Source: CALREA01 sp041674865 (GTDB lineage: Bacteria > Patescibacteriota > Gracilibacteria > UBA1369 > UBA12463). Taken from it: 21,703 bases of DNA. Below, one piece after another: positions 15,123 to 21,703 of the stretch (positions are counted from its first letter, which is position 1; each line of letters begins with the position of its first letter). The DNA lies in contig JBAYUX010000019.1 in the NCBI GenBank assembly GCA_041674865.1, forward strand, positions 1 through 21,703. The letters run 5' to 3'. The position numbers were made by a program, and so were the translations under genes. The notes under the pieces were generated by a model. It ran no database searches. It saw only the letters and a list, made by a program, of their open reading frames with translations, and was not told the origin of the DNA.

Positions 15123-15701
15123 CTACGCGCCCTGCAAGAAATATCTGACAATATCTTCCGTCTTCTGAATTTTCTCTGGCATATCTTTGAGTTTTCGGAT
15201 GACTTCATTTCGCTGGTAACCCAGTCCGATGAGGGCATCGACAGCTTCTTCGTTTTCTCGCTTGAGTGAGCCTTTTGTATGCTGTGGGAATGTACCAGTT
15301 GAGACCATTTCAATCTTGTCTTTGAGTTCGGTGACGAGACGTTCGGCAATTTTTTTACCCACGCCAGGAATGCTCGTGAGCGTTGCGGTGTCACCATTAA
15401 TAATGGCATTTTTGATATTATCAGTTGGGAGGGACATCATATCGGTCGCCATCTTTGGGCCGATGCCCTGAACAGAAATGAGCTGATTGAAAAATTTGAT
15501 CGACTCGGCAGATGGTAATCCATAAAGGCTAATGTCATCTTCGCGAACGGCGGTGTGAATGTAGAGTTCGATCTTTTGGCCTTCTTCTAATGTAAAAAGC
15601 ATCGTTGCTGGAACGGTCACGAGATAGCCAACATTATTTACGTTGAGGATAATTTTCTTTTCGAGTTTTTTTTGAAGGATTCCGTTGAGGTAGGCAATCA
15701 T
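15123..15701 (-). CDS. ruvA: Holliday junction branch migration protein RuvA
   Basis: A 192-residue DNA-binding subunit of the RuvAB branch-migration motor. The N-terminal OB-fold domain (MIAYLNGIL to about residue 63, with GYLVTVP and AVREDDISLYG) is followed by two helix-hairpin-helix motifs (VQGIGPKMA around 78-85 and IPGVGKKIAERLVTELKDK around 111-129). A short linker then leads to the C-terminal domain III that contacts RuvB (EEAVDALIGLGYQRNEVIRKL). All parts are present and the length is standard. It lies 10 bp after tgt. Its stop is TAG, the only one in the window. In many bacteria ruvC, ruvA and ruvB are adjacent; here ruvA and ruvC sit in different transcription units and ruvB is absent. 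Confidence 0.95.
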   Translation of the reverse strand: MIAYLNGILQKKLEKKIILNVNNVGYLVTVPATMLFTLEEGQKIELYIHTAVREDDISLYGLPSAESIKFFNQLISVQGIGPKMATDMMSLPTDNIKNAIINGDTATLTSIPGVGKKIAERLVTELKDKIEMVSTGTFPQHTKGSLKRENEEAVDALIGLGYQRNEVIRKLKDMPEKIQKTEDIVRYFLQGA

Positions 15702-15711
15702 AGTAGGGGAG

Positions 15712-16902
15712 TTATTGATCCGAATTTTCTTCGCCGGTTCCTGGAATGACGAACTGACTGAGGAATTGTGCTTTGAATGCCGGGAAGGTTCCTGCGTTGA
15801 TGTGATCGCGGATCTTCGCCGTTAAGTCTAGCAAAAAGTGAAGGTTGTGAATAGAGAGGAGGGAGAGGCCGAGAATTTCGCCTTCCGTGAAGATGTGTCG
15901 GAGATAACTTGCTGAGTAATTTCGGCAGGTATAGCACTTGCAACTTGGGTCCAGAGGAAGAGCGGAATTTTTGTACTGAGCGTGCTTGATGTGGAATCGG
16001 CCCAGATTGGTCCAAAATGTTCCGTGACGCGCGAGACGAGTTGGAAGAACACAGTCAAACATATCTACTCCGCGATCGATCGCCTCGAAGATGTCTTCCG
16101 GTGTGCCGACGCCCATGAGGTAGTGCGGTTTGTCTTCTGGAAGATGAGGATAGAGAACGTCGAGTGTGTGATACATCTGCTCTTTTGATTCCCCGACAGA
16201 AAGTCCGCCAATAGCAACTCCTGGCATATTGAGTTCCGCCATAAACTTCGCCGACTCGATCCGAAGGTCGTCATAAACGACTCCTTGAATAATAGGGAAG
16301 AGCATTTGCTGAGCCTCTGGCGGTCGTTCTTTTTGAATCTTCTCATGAGCGAGTTTACACTCGATAGCCCATGCGTGCGTTCGATCCATCGCTTTGCGTG
16401 CATACTCTTTGTCGGACGTTCCTGGGGCGCACTCGTCGAAAGCCATAATAATATCAGCTCCGAGATCGGCCTGAATTTGCATCGCGATTTTTGGCGAGAA
16501 GAAGTGTTTCGTTCCATCTAGGTGGGATCTGAATTCGACCCCATCTTCTGTAATTTTCACCTGCGTTTTTTTCTCTTCAGTTCCGCTGTAATCCTTTCCT
16601 GATCCGAGAGAGAAGACCTGGAATCCGCCCGAGTCGGTGAGCATTGGCTTGTTCCAGTTCGTCCATTTCTGAAGTCCGCCCATGTCTTTGATGAGCTGTT
16701 CGCCTGGCCTTAAGTGGAGGTGATACGTGTTTCCAAGAATAATCTCAGCGCCCATGTCTGCAAGTTCTTCTGGCTGCACTCCTTTTACGGTTCCCTTCGT
16801 TCCAACTGGCATAAATGCAGGCGTGTGAATTTGTCCGTGCGGAGTTGTGAGTATTCCTGTCCGCGCTCCTGATCCCTTCTGTTTATTGATGATTTGAAAC
16901 AT
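15712..16902 (-). CDS. tgt: tRNA-guanine transglycosylase (queuosine pathway)
   Basis: A 396-residue enzyme that exchanges guanine-34 in tRNAs with GUN anticodons for a queuosine precursor. Family features are TPAFMPVGTKGTVKGV, LGNTYHLHLRPG, D90 in LTDSGGFQVFSLG, D156 in MAFDECAP, the motif GVDMFDCVLPTRLARHGT that carries the nucleophilic aspartate, and the zinc site C321, C323, C326 and H352 (CKCYTCRNY ... SIHNLHF). The spacing matches the Zymomonas enzyme closely. The first in-frame ATG is at 16971, but the protein family starts at MFQIINKQKG, so I chose 16900-16902. This gives a 20-bp overlap with the ABC ATPase gene upstream and suggests coupled translation. No Shine-Dalgarno site. Confidence 0.95.
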   Translation of the reverse strand: MFQIINKQKGSGARTGILTTPHGQIHTPAFMPVGTKGTVKGVQPEELADMGAEIILGNTYHLHLRPGEQLIKDMGGLQKWTNWNKPMLTDSGGFQVFSLGSGKDYSGTEEKKTQVKITEDGVEFRSHLDGTKHFFSPKIAMQIQADLGADIIMAFDECAPGTSDKEYARKAMDRTHAWAIECKLAHEKIQKERPPEAQQMLFPIIQGVVYDDLRIESAKFMAELNMPGVAIGGLSVGESKEQMYHTLDVLYPHLPEDKPHYLMGVGTPEDIFEAIDRGVDMFDCVLPTRLARHGTFWTNLGRFHIKHAQYKNSALPLDPSCKCYTCRNYSASYLRHIFTEGEILGLSLLSIHNLHFLLDLTAKIRDHINAGTFPAFKAQFLSQFVIPGTGEENSDQ

Positions 16903-17878
16903 GTTTTGTGGTAAAGATTTCTCCAATGATTTCTTCGATATCTCGCTCGTGAATAATAATGTCATCGACATTAAATGTCTCGAGAATTTTTCCTGTTACT
17001 TCCGCGGTTTTTTCGCGTGGTACGTCGATAGTGTATGTGTTTTCTTTTTGACTGATGAGTTTTCCGAACCTCTCAATTTCCTTTGAATCGATTTTTTCTG
17101 CCAATGTAAATTCGAGTGTTTTTGAGTCTGAATATTGGGTGTGAAGTGCGTCGTATGTGCCATCATAGAGAAGTGCTCCATGATCGATGATTACGACTCG
17201 ATCGCATAAACGACGAATGTCCTGCATGTAATGCGAGGTGAGAATAATCGTCGCACCTTTTTCTTTGTTATATTTTTTGAGAAATTCTCGGATGGCATTT
17301 TGAGAGACAACATCGAGACCAATGGTTGGTTCATCAAGGAAGAGAACCTTTGGACTGTGAAGAAGGGCTGCAATGAGCTCGCATTTCATACGTTGGCCAA
17401 GCGAGAGTTTGCGAACTTGAACATCGAGAAAGTCTTTGATATCGAGAAGTTCGGATAATTCGTCGAGATTTTTTTTGAAGAGCTCGTCTGGGATTTCGTA
17501 AATTGCTTTGTTGAGAAGGAAACTTTCCATCGCAGGAAGATCCCACCAGAGCTGATTTTTTTGTCCCATGACGAGAGAGAACTGCTTTTGAAATTCTGGT
17601 TTTCGCTCGAATGGTTTGTATCCCAGAACTTGAATTTCGCCACTTGTTGGATAAAGAATTCCTGAGAGCATTTTGAGTGTCGTCGTTTTTCCTGCACCAT
17701 TTGGTCCGACGAATCCGATGAACTCACCAGGCTTGATACTGAAGTTGATTCCCTTTACAGCTTCTACATAGAGCTTTTCTCGACGGAAGAGTCCCTTGAT
17801 CGAACCCATAAGTCCAGGCTCTTTCTTGTAGAATGAGTACTTTTTAACGAGATGTTTTACTTCAATAATTGGTGTCAT
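16883..17878 (-). CDS. ABC transporter ATPase, ABC-2 exporter type (COG4586-like)
   Basis: A 331-residue ATPase that powers the two permeases encoded just upstream. Walker A is GPNGAGKT (58-65), the Q-loop lies in MGQKNQLWWDLPA (105-116), the signature is LSLGQRMK (158-165), Walker B is VLFLDEPT (178-185) and the H-loop His is H216. The QLWWDLP stretch after the Q-loop and the C-terminal extension of about 90 residues are typical of the uncharacterised COG4586 exporters that pair with COG4587 and COG3694 permeases. The substrate is unknown. It starts 21 bp after the nearer permease gene and overlaps tgt by 20 bp. Confidence 0.9.
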   Translation of the reverse strand: MTPIIEVKHLVKKYSFYKKEPGLMGSIKGLFRREKLYVEAVKGINFSIKPGEFIGFVGPNGAGKTTTLKMLSGILYPTSGEIQVLGYKPFERKPEFQKQFSLVMGQKNQLWWDLPAMESFLLNKAIYEIPDELFKKNLDELSELLDIKDFLDVQVRKLSLGQRMKCELIAALLHSPKVLFLDEPTIGLDVVSQNAIREFLKKYNKEKGATIILTSHYMQDIRRLCDRVVIIDHGALLYDGTYDALHTQYSDSKTLEFTLAEKIDSKEIERFGKLISQKENTYTIDVPREKTAEVTGKILETFNVDDIIIHERDIEEIIGEIFTTKHVSNHQ

Positions 17879-17899
17879 AGTGTTGATTATAGAGCCATT

Positions 17900-18685
17900 T
17901 TACCCTGCCGAGGAGTATCTTGTTAGTCCTTTTTTCCAGAATAAAAAGCTTACGATATAGAGAGTAATGGTTATGGCGAAAAATACGATAATTGATTCAG
18001 TTGTGGCTATTTTCAAAGCTACTTCTGCTGGTAAGTTGGCGAGAATTGCGAGCGGGAGAACGTAGGTAAAGACGATCCTTGCCCATGACGTATAGATGGC
18101 TCTTGGGTATCTGCCAACCTGCGTGAGTTGCCATGCGACCATGTTGAGCGTGTCTGTTTTTTCTAGCCAGAAGTTTAGCGTTGCGAGCATGGATAATACT
18201 GAAAAAAAGATAACGTGTGCTATTAAGCTTATTCCGATTCCAAAGAGGAGGAGGTGGATATCTGGTGTTGAGTTAAGCGTTCTGAACGCGTATGCAAAAA
18301 GCGCTACCGTTACAGCAATTGCAGTTATATAATCGAATCGCATGTTTGACATGAACATGAGCATGCGGCTTGACGCTGGTTTTGTGAGCCACATGTCAAT
18401 GTATCCCGTTCGCATTTTTTCTCCGAACTGCTCAAAACTATCTCGATAAAAAATATCGGATATGTTCGTGAAAAGATAATAGAATGCCATGATGAGGAGC
18501 GTTTCACCCTTACTTACACCACCAAGCGTTACAACATTCTGAAAAATAACTTCGATGAATATAATGAATGAGACAACCCATAAAATGTTGAGTATAAGCG
18601 ATATTACGAGGCTTGCTCGGTAGGCGAGCGTTACCTTGATATTGAAGGCAATGAGTGTAAAAAATACTTTGAGATCGTGAATCAT
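17900..18685 (-). CDS. ABC-2 type permease (COG3694-like)
   Basis: A 261-residue integral membrane protein with about six hydrophobic segments, one of the two permeases of the ABC exporter. Family-like features are the N-terminal FNIKVTLAYRASLVISLILN, a cytoplasmic loop with YYLFTNISDIFYRDSFEQFG, and the conserved EKMRTGYIDMWLTKPASSRM, which corresponds to the family pattern of an RTG-D-x-x-L-x-x-P loop (PF06182). The second half is strongly hydrophobic and ends in a short basic tail. The gene is 10 bp downstream of the other permease and 21 bp upstream of the ATPase. Substrate cannot be inferred. Confidence 0.85.
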   Translation of the reverse strand: MIHDLKVFFTLIAFNIKVTLAYRASLVISLILNILWVVSFIIFIEVIFQNVVTLGGVSKGETLLIMAFYYLFTNISDIFYRDSFEQFGEKMRTGYIDMWLTKPASSRMLMFMSNMRFDYITAIAVTVALFAYAFRTLNSTPDIHLLLFGIGISLIAHVIFFSVLSMLATLNFWLEKTDTLNMVAWQLTQVGRYPRAIYTSWARIVFTYVLPLAILANLPAEVALKIATTESIIVFFAITITLYIVSFLFWKKGLTRYSSAG

Positions 18686-18695
18686 GGTGTTTGGT

Positions 18696-19502
18696 TTATC
18701 GGCCCGTTGCTTCGTATTTTTTCATTCCTACTGCGAACATTGCATTGATGATAATGAATTCAATAAGAATGATGATCATCTGTGCGCCCAAGATATGAAA
18801 AATGCCTCCTGCAGTTCCTGGATGAATAATCATTTGTGCAGGATAGTAGAAGATATATGGAAATGGTGTGTAGCTCAGTATGTGCTGAAATTGCTCTGGG
18901 AAGAATTGAATTGGTATCATCATTCCGGAGAAAATTGACTGAATGGCGAAGAACATATATATCACTCTGTGCGCACTAATAAGCCAAAAACTCAAGAGCG
19001 CGATGCTTGTTGTGAGAAAAGTAGAGATGAAGAATGAGAAGATGATTGAGAGAAGAATGAGTGGAGCTTGTAGATACGGAAGGTGAAGATAAAATTCTGG
19101 TCGATAGAGGAGAATAGCCACTCCAAAAATTCCAACTCCGAAAAGTGATCTTACAATGTTTTTTCCAAGTTCTGATGCGATTTGATAGCTGAGATATGAG
19201 ATTGGTTTTACGAGGTAGTTCGAAAAATCCCCAGTTTGAATGTCATTGCAGACGTTGAATTCAACTCGCACAAAACTGAATGTCATAATGATTTGAACGA
19301 CGAGAAAGTACAGCATCGTATCGCTGAAGTTATAATTTCCAATAGACGCTCTACTTTGGAAAACTGCCATGAATAAAAAGGCTGAGATCATGATTCTCAT
19401 TGACCATCCGATGATTCCGATGAAGAAATCGACCCGATGTTCTAATCCCTGCTGGAAGCCAGTTCTAGCTATTGAGTAGTATTTTTTTATGAGCGCTGGC
19501 AT
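18696..19502 (-). CDS. ABC-2 type permease (COG4587-like)
   Basis: A 268-residue integral membrane protein, partner of the permease that follows. It begins with a cytoplasmic amphipathic stretch (MPALIKKYYSIARTGFQQ), followed by about six transmembrane segments. The central loop FNVCNDIQTGDFSNYLVKPISY aligns with the QTGD-x-x-x-x-L-x-K-P motif of this permease family, and SGMMIPIQFFPEQFQHILSYTPFPYIFYYPAQ is the typical end of ABC-2 type domains. Its ATG overlaps the 3' end of gshB by 16 bp, so gshB and the transporter are probably translated from one mRNA. This links the exporter to the glutathione genes only by position. Confidence 0.87.
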   Translation of the reverse strand: MPALIKKYYSIARTGFQQGLEHRVDFFIGIIGWSMRIMISAFLFMAVFQSRASIGNYNFSDTMLYFLVVQIIMTFSFVRVEFNVCNDIQTGDFSNYLVKPISYLSYQIASELGKNIVRSLFGVGIFGVAILLYRPEFYLHLPYLQAPLILLSIIFSFFISTFLTTSIALLSFWLISAHRVIYMFFAIQSIFSGMMIPIQFFPEQFQHILSYTPFPYIFYYPAQMIIHPGTAGGIFHILGAQMIIILIEFIIINAMFAVGMKKYEATGR

Positions 19503-20440
19503 AGTTGTTCAATGTATTCGTAAAATGCGGTTTCTATCTTTGGTATAAATCTTTTTGGCATGAGAGGGGAGGTGATGTTGATTTCGGTTACCTTTCCATC
19601 GATCACATCGATACCAACAATTGATATCCCTTCGTTTAGAAAGAACTCGCCAATCTTTTTCGCCATAACTTCTTCTTTAGCTGTAGCTTGAGCTGGAACA
19701 ACGGCTGCTCCTTTTCCAATATTGCCTCGGAAGTCGCCTTTTGTTGGACGTCTCAGAAATCCTCCCATAACTTTTCCGTTGATAATCGTAATTCGTTTAT
19801 CTCCTGTTTTTTCGATATTAAGCAGTTCTTGGCACATGATATACGAAGTTCCTTCATTCGTGATCTGATGAATAATTTCATTGGTATTCACATCGTTTGG
19901 CTTGAGCATGAAGATATTCGACCCTCCCTTGTTGTCGAGCCCCTTGAGAACAACACCGTTTTTTTGTCCGTGTATGAAATGTTTAATTTCTGATACCGAA
20001 CACGTTACGAGACTTTTTGGTGCGTACTCAGGAAAGAGGATGACATTGATTTTTTCGTTGTACTTTGTGAGTGCACTTGGACGATTGATGATGGTTACTT
20101 TGTCCTCGATGGTTGATAGTATTTGAACCATGGCGAGGTAGGCTTGGTTGAATGGGGGATCGCGACGAATGATGAGAATATCGAAACTAGAGAGATCTTC
20201 TCGCTTTTCATTAATGATCTTTTCTTTGGCTTTTAGATGGGCTATTTCGTAACTTAGCCCTGTTGTTTTTCCTGACTCTGACTGGATCGATGTATCGAGA
20301 ATATATCGTACGTCATATTTCTTTTTTCCGAACTCTATAAGTTGCCATGTAGAATCAAACGATGGTGATTCTGGGTTGAGTTCCATGTGTTCAATCGCAT
20401 TTGCGATAAATCCAATTTTTAATTTTTGAGTTGTTTTCAT
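19487..20440 (-). CDS. gshB: Glutathione synthetase
   Basis: A 317-residue ATP-grasp enzyme, nearly the length of E. coli GshB (316), that adds glycine to gamma-glutamylcysteine. Family features are IGFIANAIEHMELNPESPSFD at the start, the IRRDPPFN motif (91-98), INRPSALTKYNEKI, the ATP-binding KGLDNKGGSNIF (166-177), R216 and IINGKVMGGFLRR, DFRGNIGKGA (236-245), and the metal/ATP ligands in IDVIDGKVTEINITSP (D278, E286, N288). It lies 9 bp after the gshA-type gene and overlaps the permease gene by 16 bp. The pairing with a gamma-glutamylcysteine-forming enzyme supports real glutathione synthesis rather than another ATP-grasp ligase. No Shine-Dalgarno site. Confidence 0.9.
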   Translation of the reverse strand: MKTTQKLKIGFIANAIEHMELNPESPSFDSTWQLIEFGKKKYDVRYILDTSIQSESGKTTGLSYEIAHLKAKEKIINEKREDLSSFDILIIRRDPPFNQAYLAMVQILSTIEDKVTIINRPSALTKYNEKINVILFPEYAPKSLVTCSVSEIKHFIHGQKNGVVLKGLDNKGGSNIFMLKPNDVNTNEIIHQITNEGTSYIMCQELLNIEKTGDKRITIINGKVMGGFLRRPTKGDFRGNIGKGAAVVPAQATAKEEVMAKKIGEFFLNEGISIVGIDVIDGKVTEINITSPLMPKRFIPKIETAFYEYIEQLCQRS

Positions 20441-20449
20441 AGTGATAAT

Positions 20450-21703
20450 TTACAGTACTGACTTGTTGATTTGTAGTCCGATGAGTTCATATCCGGTTGC
20501 AATTGATGCAAGTTCTGCTATTACTTTGTAAATCGGAAGCATGTCCGAGGCGCTTATGCTTAAGTCAAATGCGTTTGAGTAGTTGCGTAAGTCGTGCATA
20601 CACATTTTCGTGAATGTCATGCCAGGGGAGTTGAGGTTTTCTCGATCTGTTTTTTCGCTGTGAATTCTGAAAAATCCTCCTACGATATGGCTATCTACCA
20701 TATATAAAACTGGTTCTGCAATATTGTCTTCAAGTTTTTCAACGGTTGGAATTCCTTCTTGAAGAATGACTTTCGTGATCTTTACTTTATCTTTTCCGGT
20801 ACTCATTCTTTTTCGTTCGTCGCGATTGAAGGCGATGACGTCTTCGCCACTCTCTACGGTTGTTACTCCCATGCCGTACGTTCCAGACTCATTCTTGATG
20901 AACACGAAGGGCTTATCTGGAATTCCATATTCTTTATATTTCTCGCTAATTTTTTCAATGAGCGTATCGACTTTATCTGCAATGATTTTTAGGCTTTCTG
21001 CTGATGAAAAATCGACATCCTCTGCATGATCGAAATATGGATTCATGAGCCACGGATCGATGTTAAACTCTTCGGCAAACATGGTGACGAGAATTTGATA
21101 ATAATGGAAATGATCACTCTTAATTCGTGTGTGCCATCCACCAGTTGGTGTTGGAATGAGTGGTTTTTTAAGGCCCTGAAGAATTTCTGGAATACCTCCA
21201 GAAAGATCATTATTGAGAATATAAATGTCTGCCTCCCAATCGCCAATTACGAGCATGTCGCCTTTTCTTGTAACTTTGTATTCTGTTACTTTTTCGCCCT
21301 CAGAGGTTTCGAGTTCCAATATCTCTTCTGTATTCTCCGGATTGAAATTTCCGATTTTGACTTCAAGACCAGTTCGCTCAGCAATCTCATGGAGTTTTGC
21401 GAGGTTCGATAAATAATACGCATTTCGAGTGTGGTGTTCTGGAAGAATGAGAATTTTTTTCGTTCCTGGATGACACCGATCGACGTAGACCCTGAGTCTA
21501 TCCGCCGCATCCCTTCGTGATTTTGGACAGATGTTGTTCCATCCGCCTGGGAAGATATTCGTATCAACTGGGCTGATTTTGAATCCTGCATTTCGAAGAT
21601 CAACCGAAGCGTACATCGGATCGCCCAATGGTTCTCGATAGGTTTCGAGCCATTTCTTAATCTCGACTTCTTTCTCTTTGAAAAGTTGAATGAGTTCTTT
21701 CAT
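20450..21703 (-). CDS. gshA: Glutamate--cysteine ligase, ATP-grasp-like GshA family (PF08886 type)
   Basis: A 417-residue protein resembling the proteobacterial glutamate-cysteine ligase family first described from Acidithiobacillus, not E. coli GshA. Family features are YASVDLRNAGFKISPVDTN (31-49) then FPGGWNNICP, ILPEHHTRNAYYLSNLAKL (86-104), VIGDWEADIYILNNDLSGG, TPTGGWHTRIKSDHFHYY, VFIKNESGTYGMGVTTV (267-283), ILQEGIPT, EPVLYMVDSHIVGGFFRIH and the C-terminal GYELIGLQIN. It would make gamma-glutamylcysteine, the substrate of GshB encoded 9 bp downstream. The ATG is exactly the last three bases of the window, so its promoter, and any start further upstream, cannot be seen. The length is close to that of the known family, so this start is plausible. 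Confidence 0.88.
   Translation of the reverse strand: MKELIQLFKEKEVEIKKWLETYREPLGDPMYASVDLRNAGFKISPVDTNIFPGGWNNICPKSRRDAADRLRVYVDRCHPGTKKILILPEHHTRNAYYLSNLAKLHEIAERTGLEVKIGNFNPENTEEILELETSEGEKVTEYKVTRKGDMLVIGDWEADIYILNNDLSGGIPEILQGLKKPLIPTPTGGWHTRIKSDHFHYYQILVTMFAEEFNIDPWLMNPYFDHAEDVDFSSAESLKIIADKVDTLIEKISEKYKEYGIPDKPFVFIKNESGTYGMGVTTVESGEDVIAFNRDERKRMSTGKDKVKITKVILQEGIPTVEKLEDNIAEPVLYMVDSHIVGGFFRIHSEKTDRENLNSPGMTFTKMCMHDLRNYSNAFDLSISASDMLPIYKVIAELASIATGYELIGLQINKSVL

Noticed and set aside
1..21703. UGA read as glycine as in Gracilibacteria
   Set aside because: All conserved proteins read full length with the standard code and contain no in-frame TGA, so active recoding is not supported; only the rarity of UGA is kept as a finding.
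1..21703. tRNA, rRNA, CRISPR arrays, insertion sequences, attachment sites
   Set aside because: I found no cloverleaf, no regularly spaced repeats, no transposase and no terminal inverted repeats; the gaps between genes are too short to hide large elements.

Overview
This 21.7 kb window is compact bacterial DNA, roughly 45% GC by eye. Nineteen complete genes and one partial gene are packed with short gaps or overlaps. Every gene except one lies on the minus strand. I see no tRNA, rRNA, insertion sequence or CRISPR array. The proteins are bacterial housekeeping types. Three traits suggest an uncultivated lineage of the candidate phyla radiation (Patescibacteria, for example near Peregrinibacteria/Gracilibacteria): no start codon has a recognisable Shine-Dalgarno sequence, stop codons are almost all TAA, and GlmS carries the DSWG variant near its N terminus. 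This placement is an inference, because no marker gene in the window proves it. The code looks standard: no in-frame TGA interrupts any conserved protein.

Layout from the right end, in the direction of minus-strand transcription. (a) 21703-13987: a glutathione pair (gshA-type glutamate-cysteine ligase, then gshB), two ABC-2 type permeases and their ATPase, tRNA-guanine transglycosylase (tgt), ruvA, and an M24 aminopeptidase. The genes overlap or are 9-44 bp apart, so they are probably one operon. (b) 12578-13975: the only plus-strand gene, a 465-residue protein I cannot assign, with its own promoter. It converges on the aminopeptidase gene and diverges from purQ. (c) 12414-9239: an unusual PurQ glutaminase fused to what looks like two PurS-like domains, followed by glmS. 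(d) 9060-1963: pyruvate kinase, ruvC, a large membrane-anchored TPR protein, prepilin peptidase, phosphoglycerate mutase (gpmI) and mannose-1-phosphate guanylyltransferase (manC). (e) 1833-1261: a lipoprotein gene with its own promoter and a very strong palindromic terminator. (f) 1100-1: a stand-alone type II phosphomannose-isomerase-like cupin and the start of secD.

The genes serve central carbon metabolism (pyk, gpmI), nucleotide-sugar and cell-envelope precursors (glmS, manC, cupin), purine synthesis (purQ-S), recombination (ruvA and ruvC, with ruvB absent here), protein export and pilus maturation (secD, prepilin peptidase, TPR protein), and thiol metabolism (gshA-gshB). The points most worth following up are the PurQ-PurS-PurS fusion, the glutathione/ABC operon, the orphan plus-strand protein, the lipoprotein cassette sitting between manC and its cupin partner, and the combined lack of Shine-Dalgarno sites and of UGA stops.
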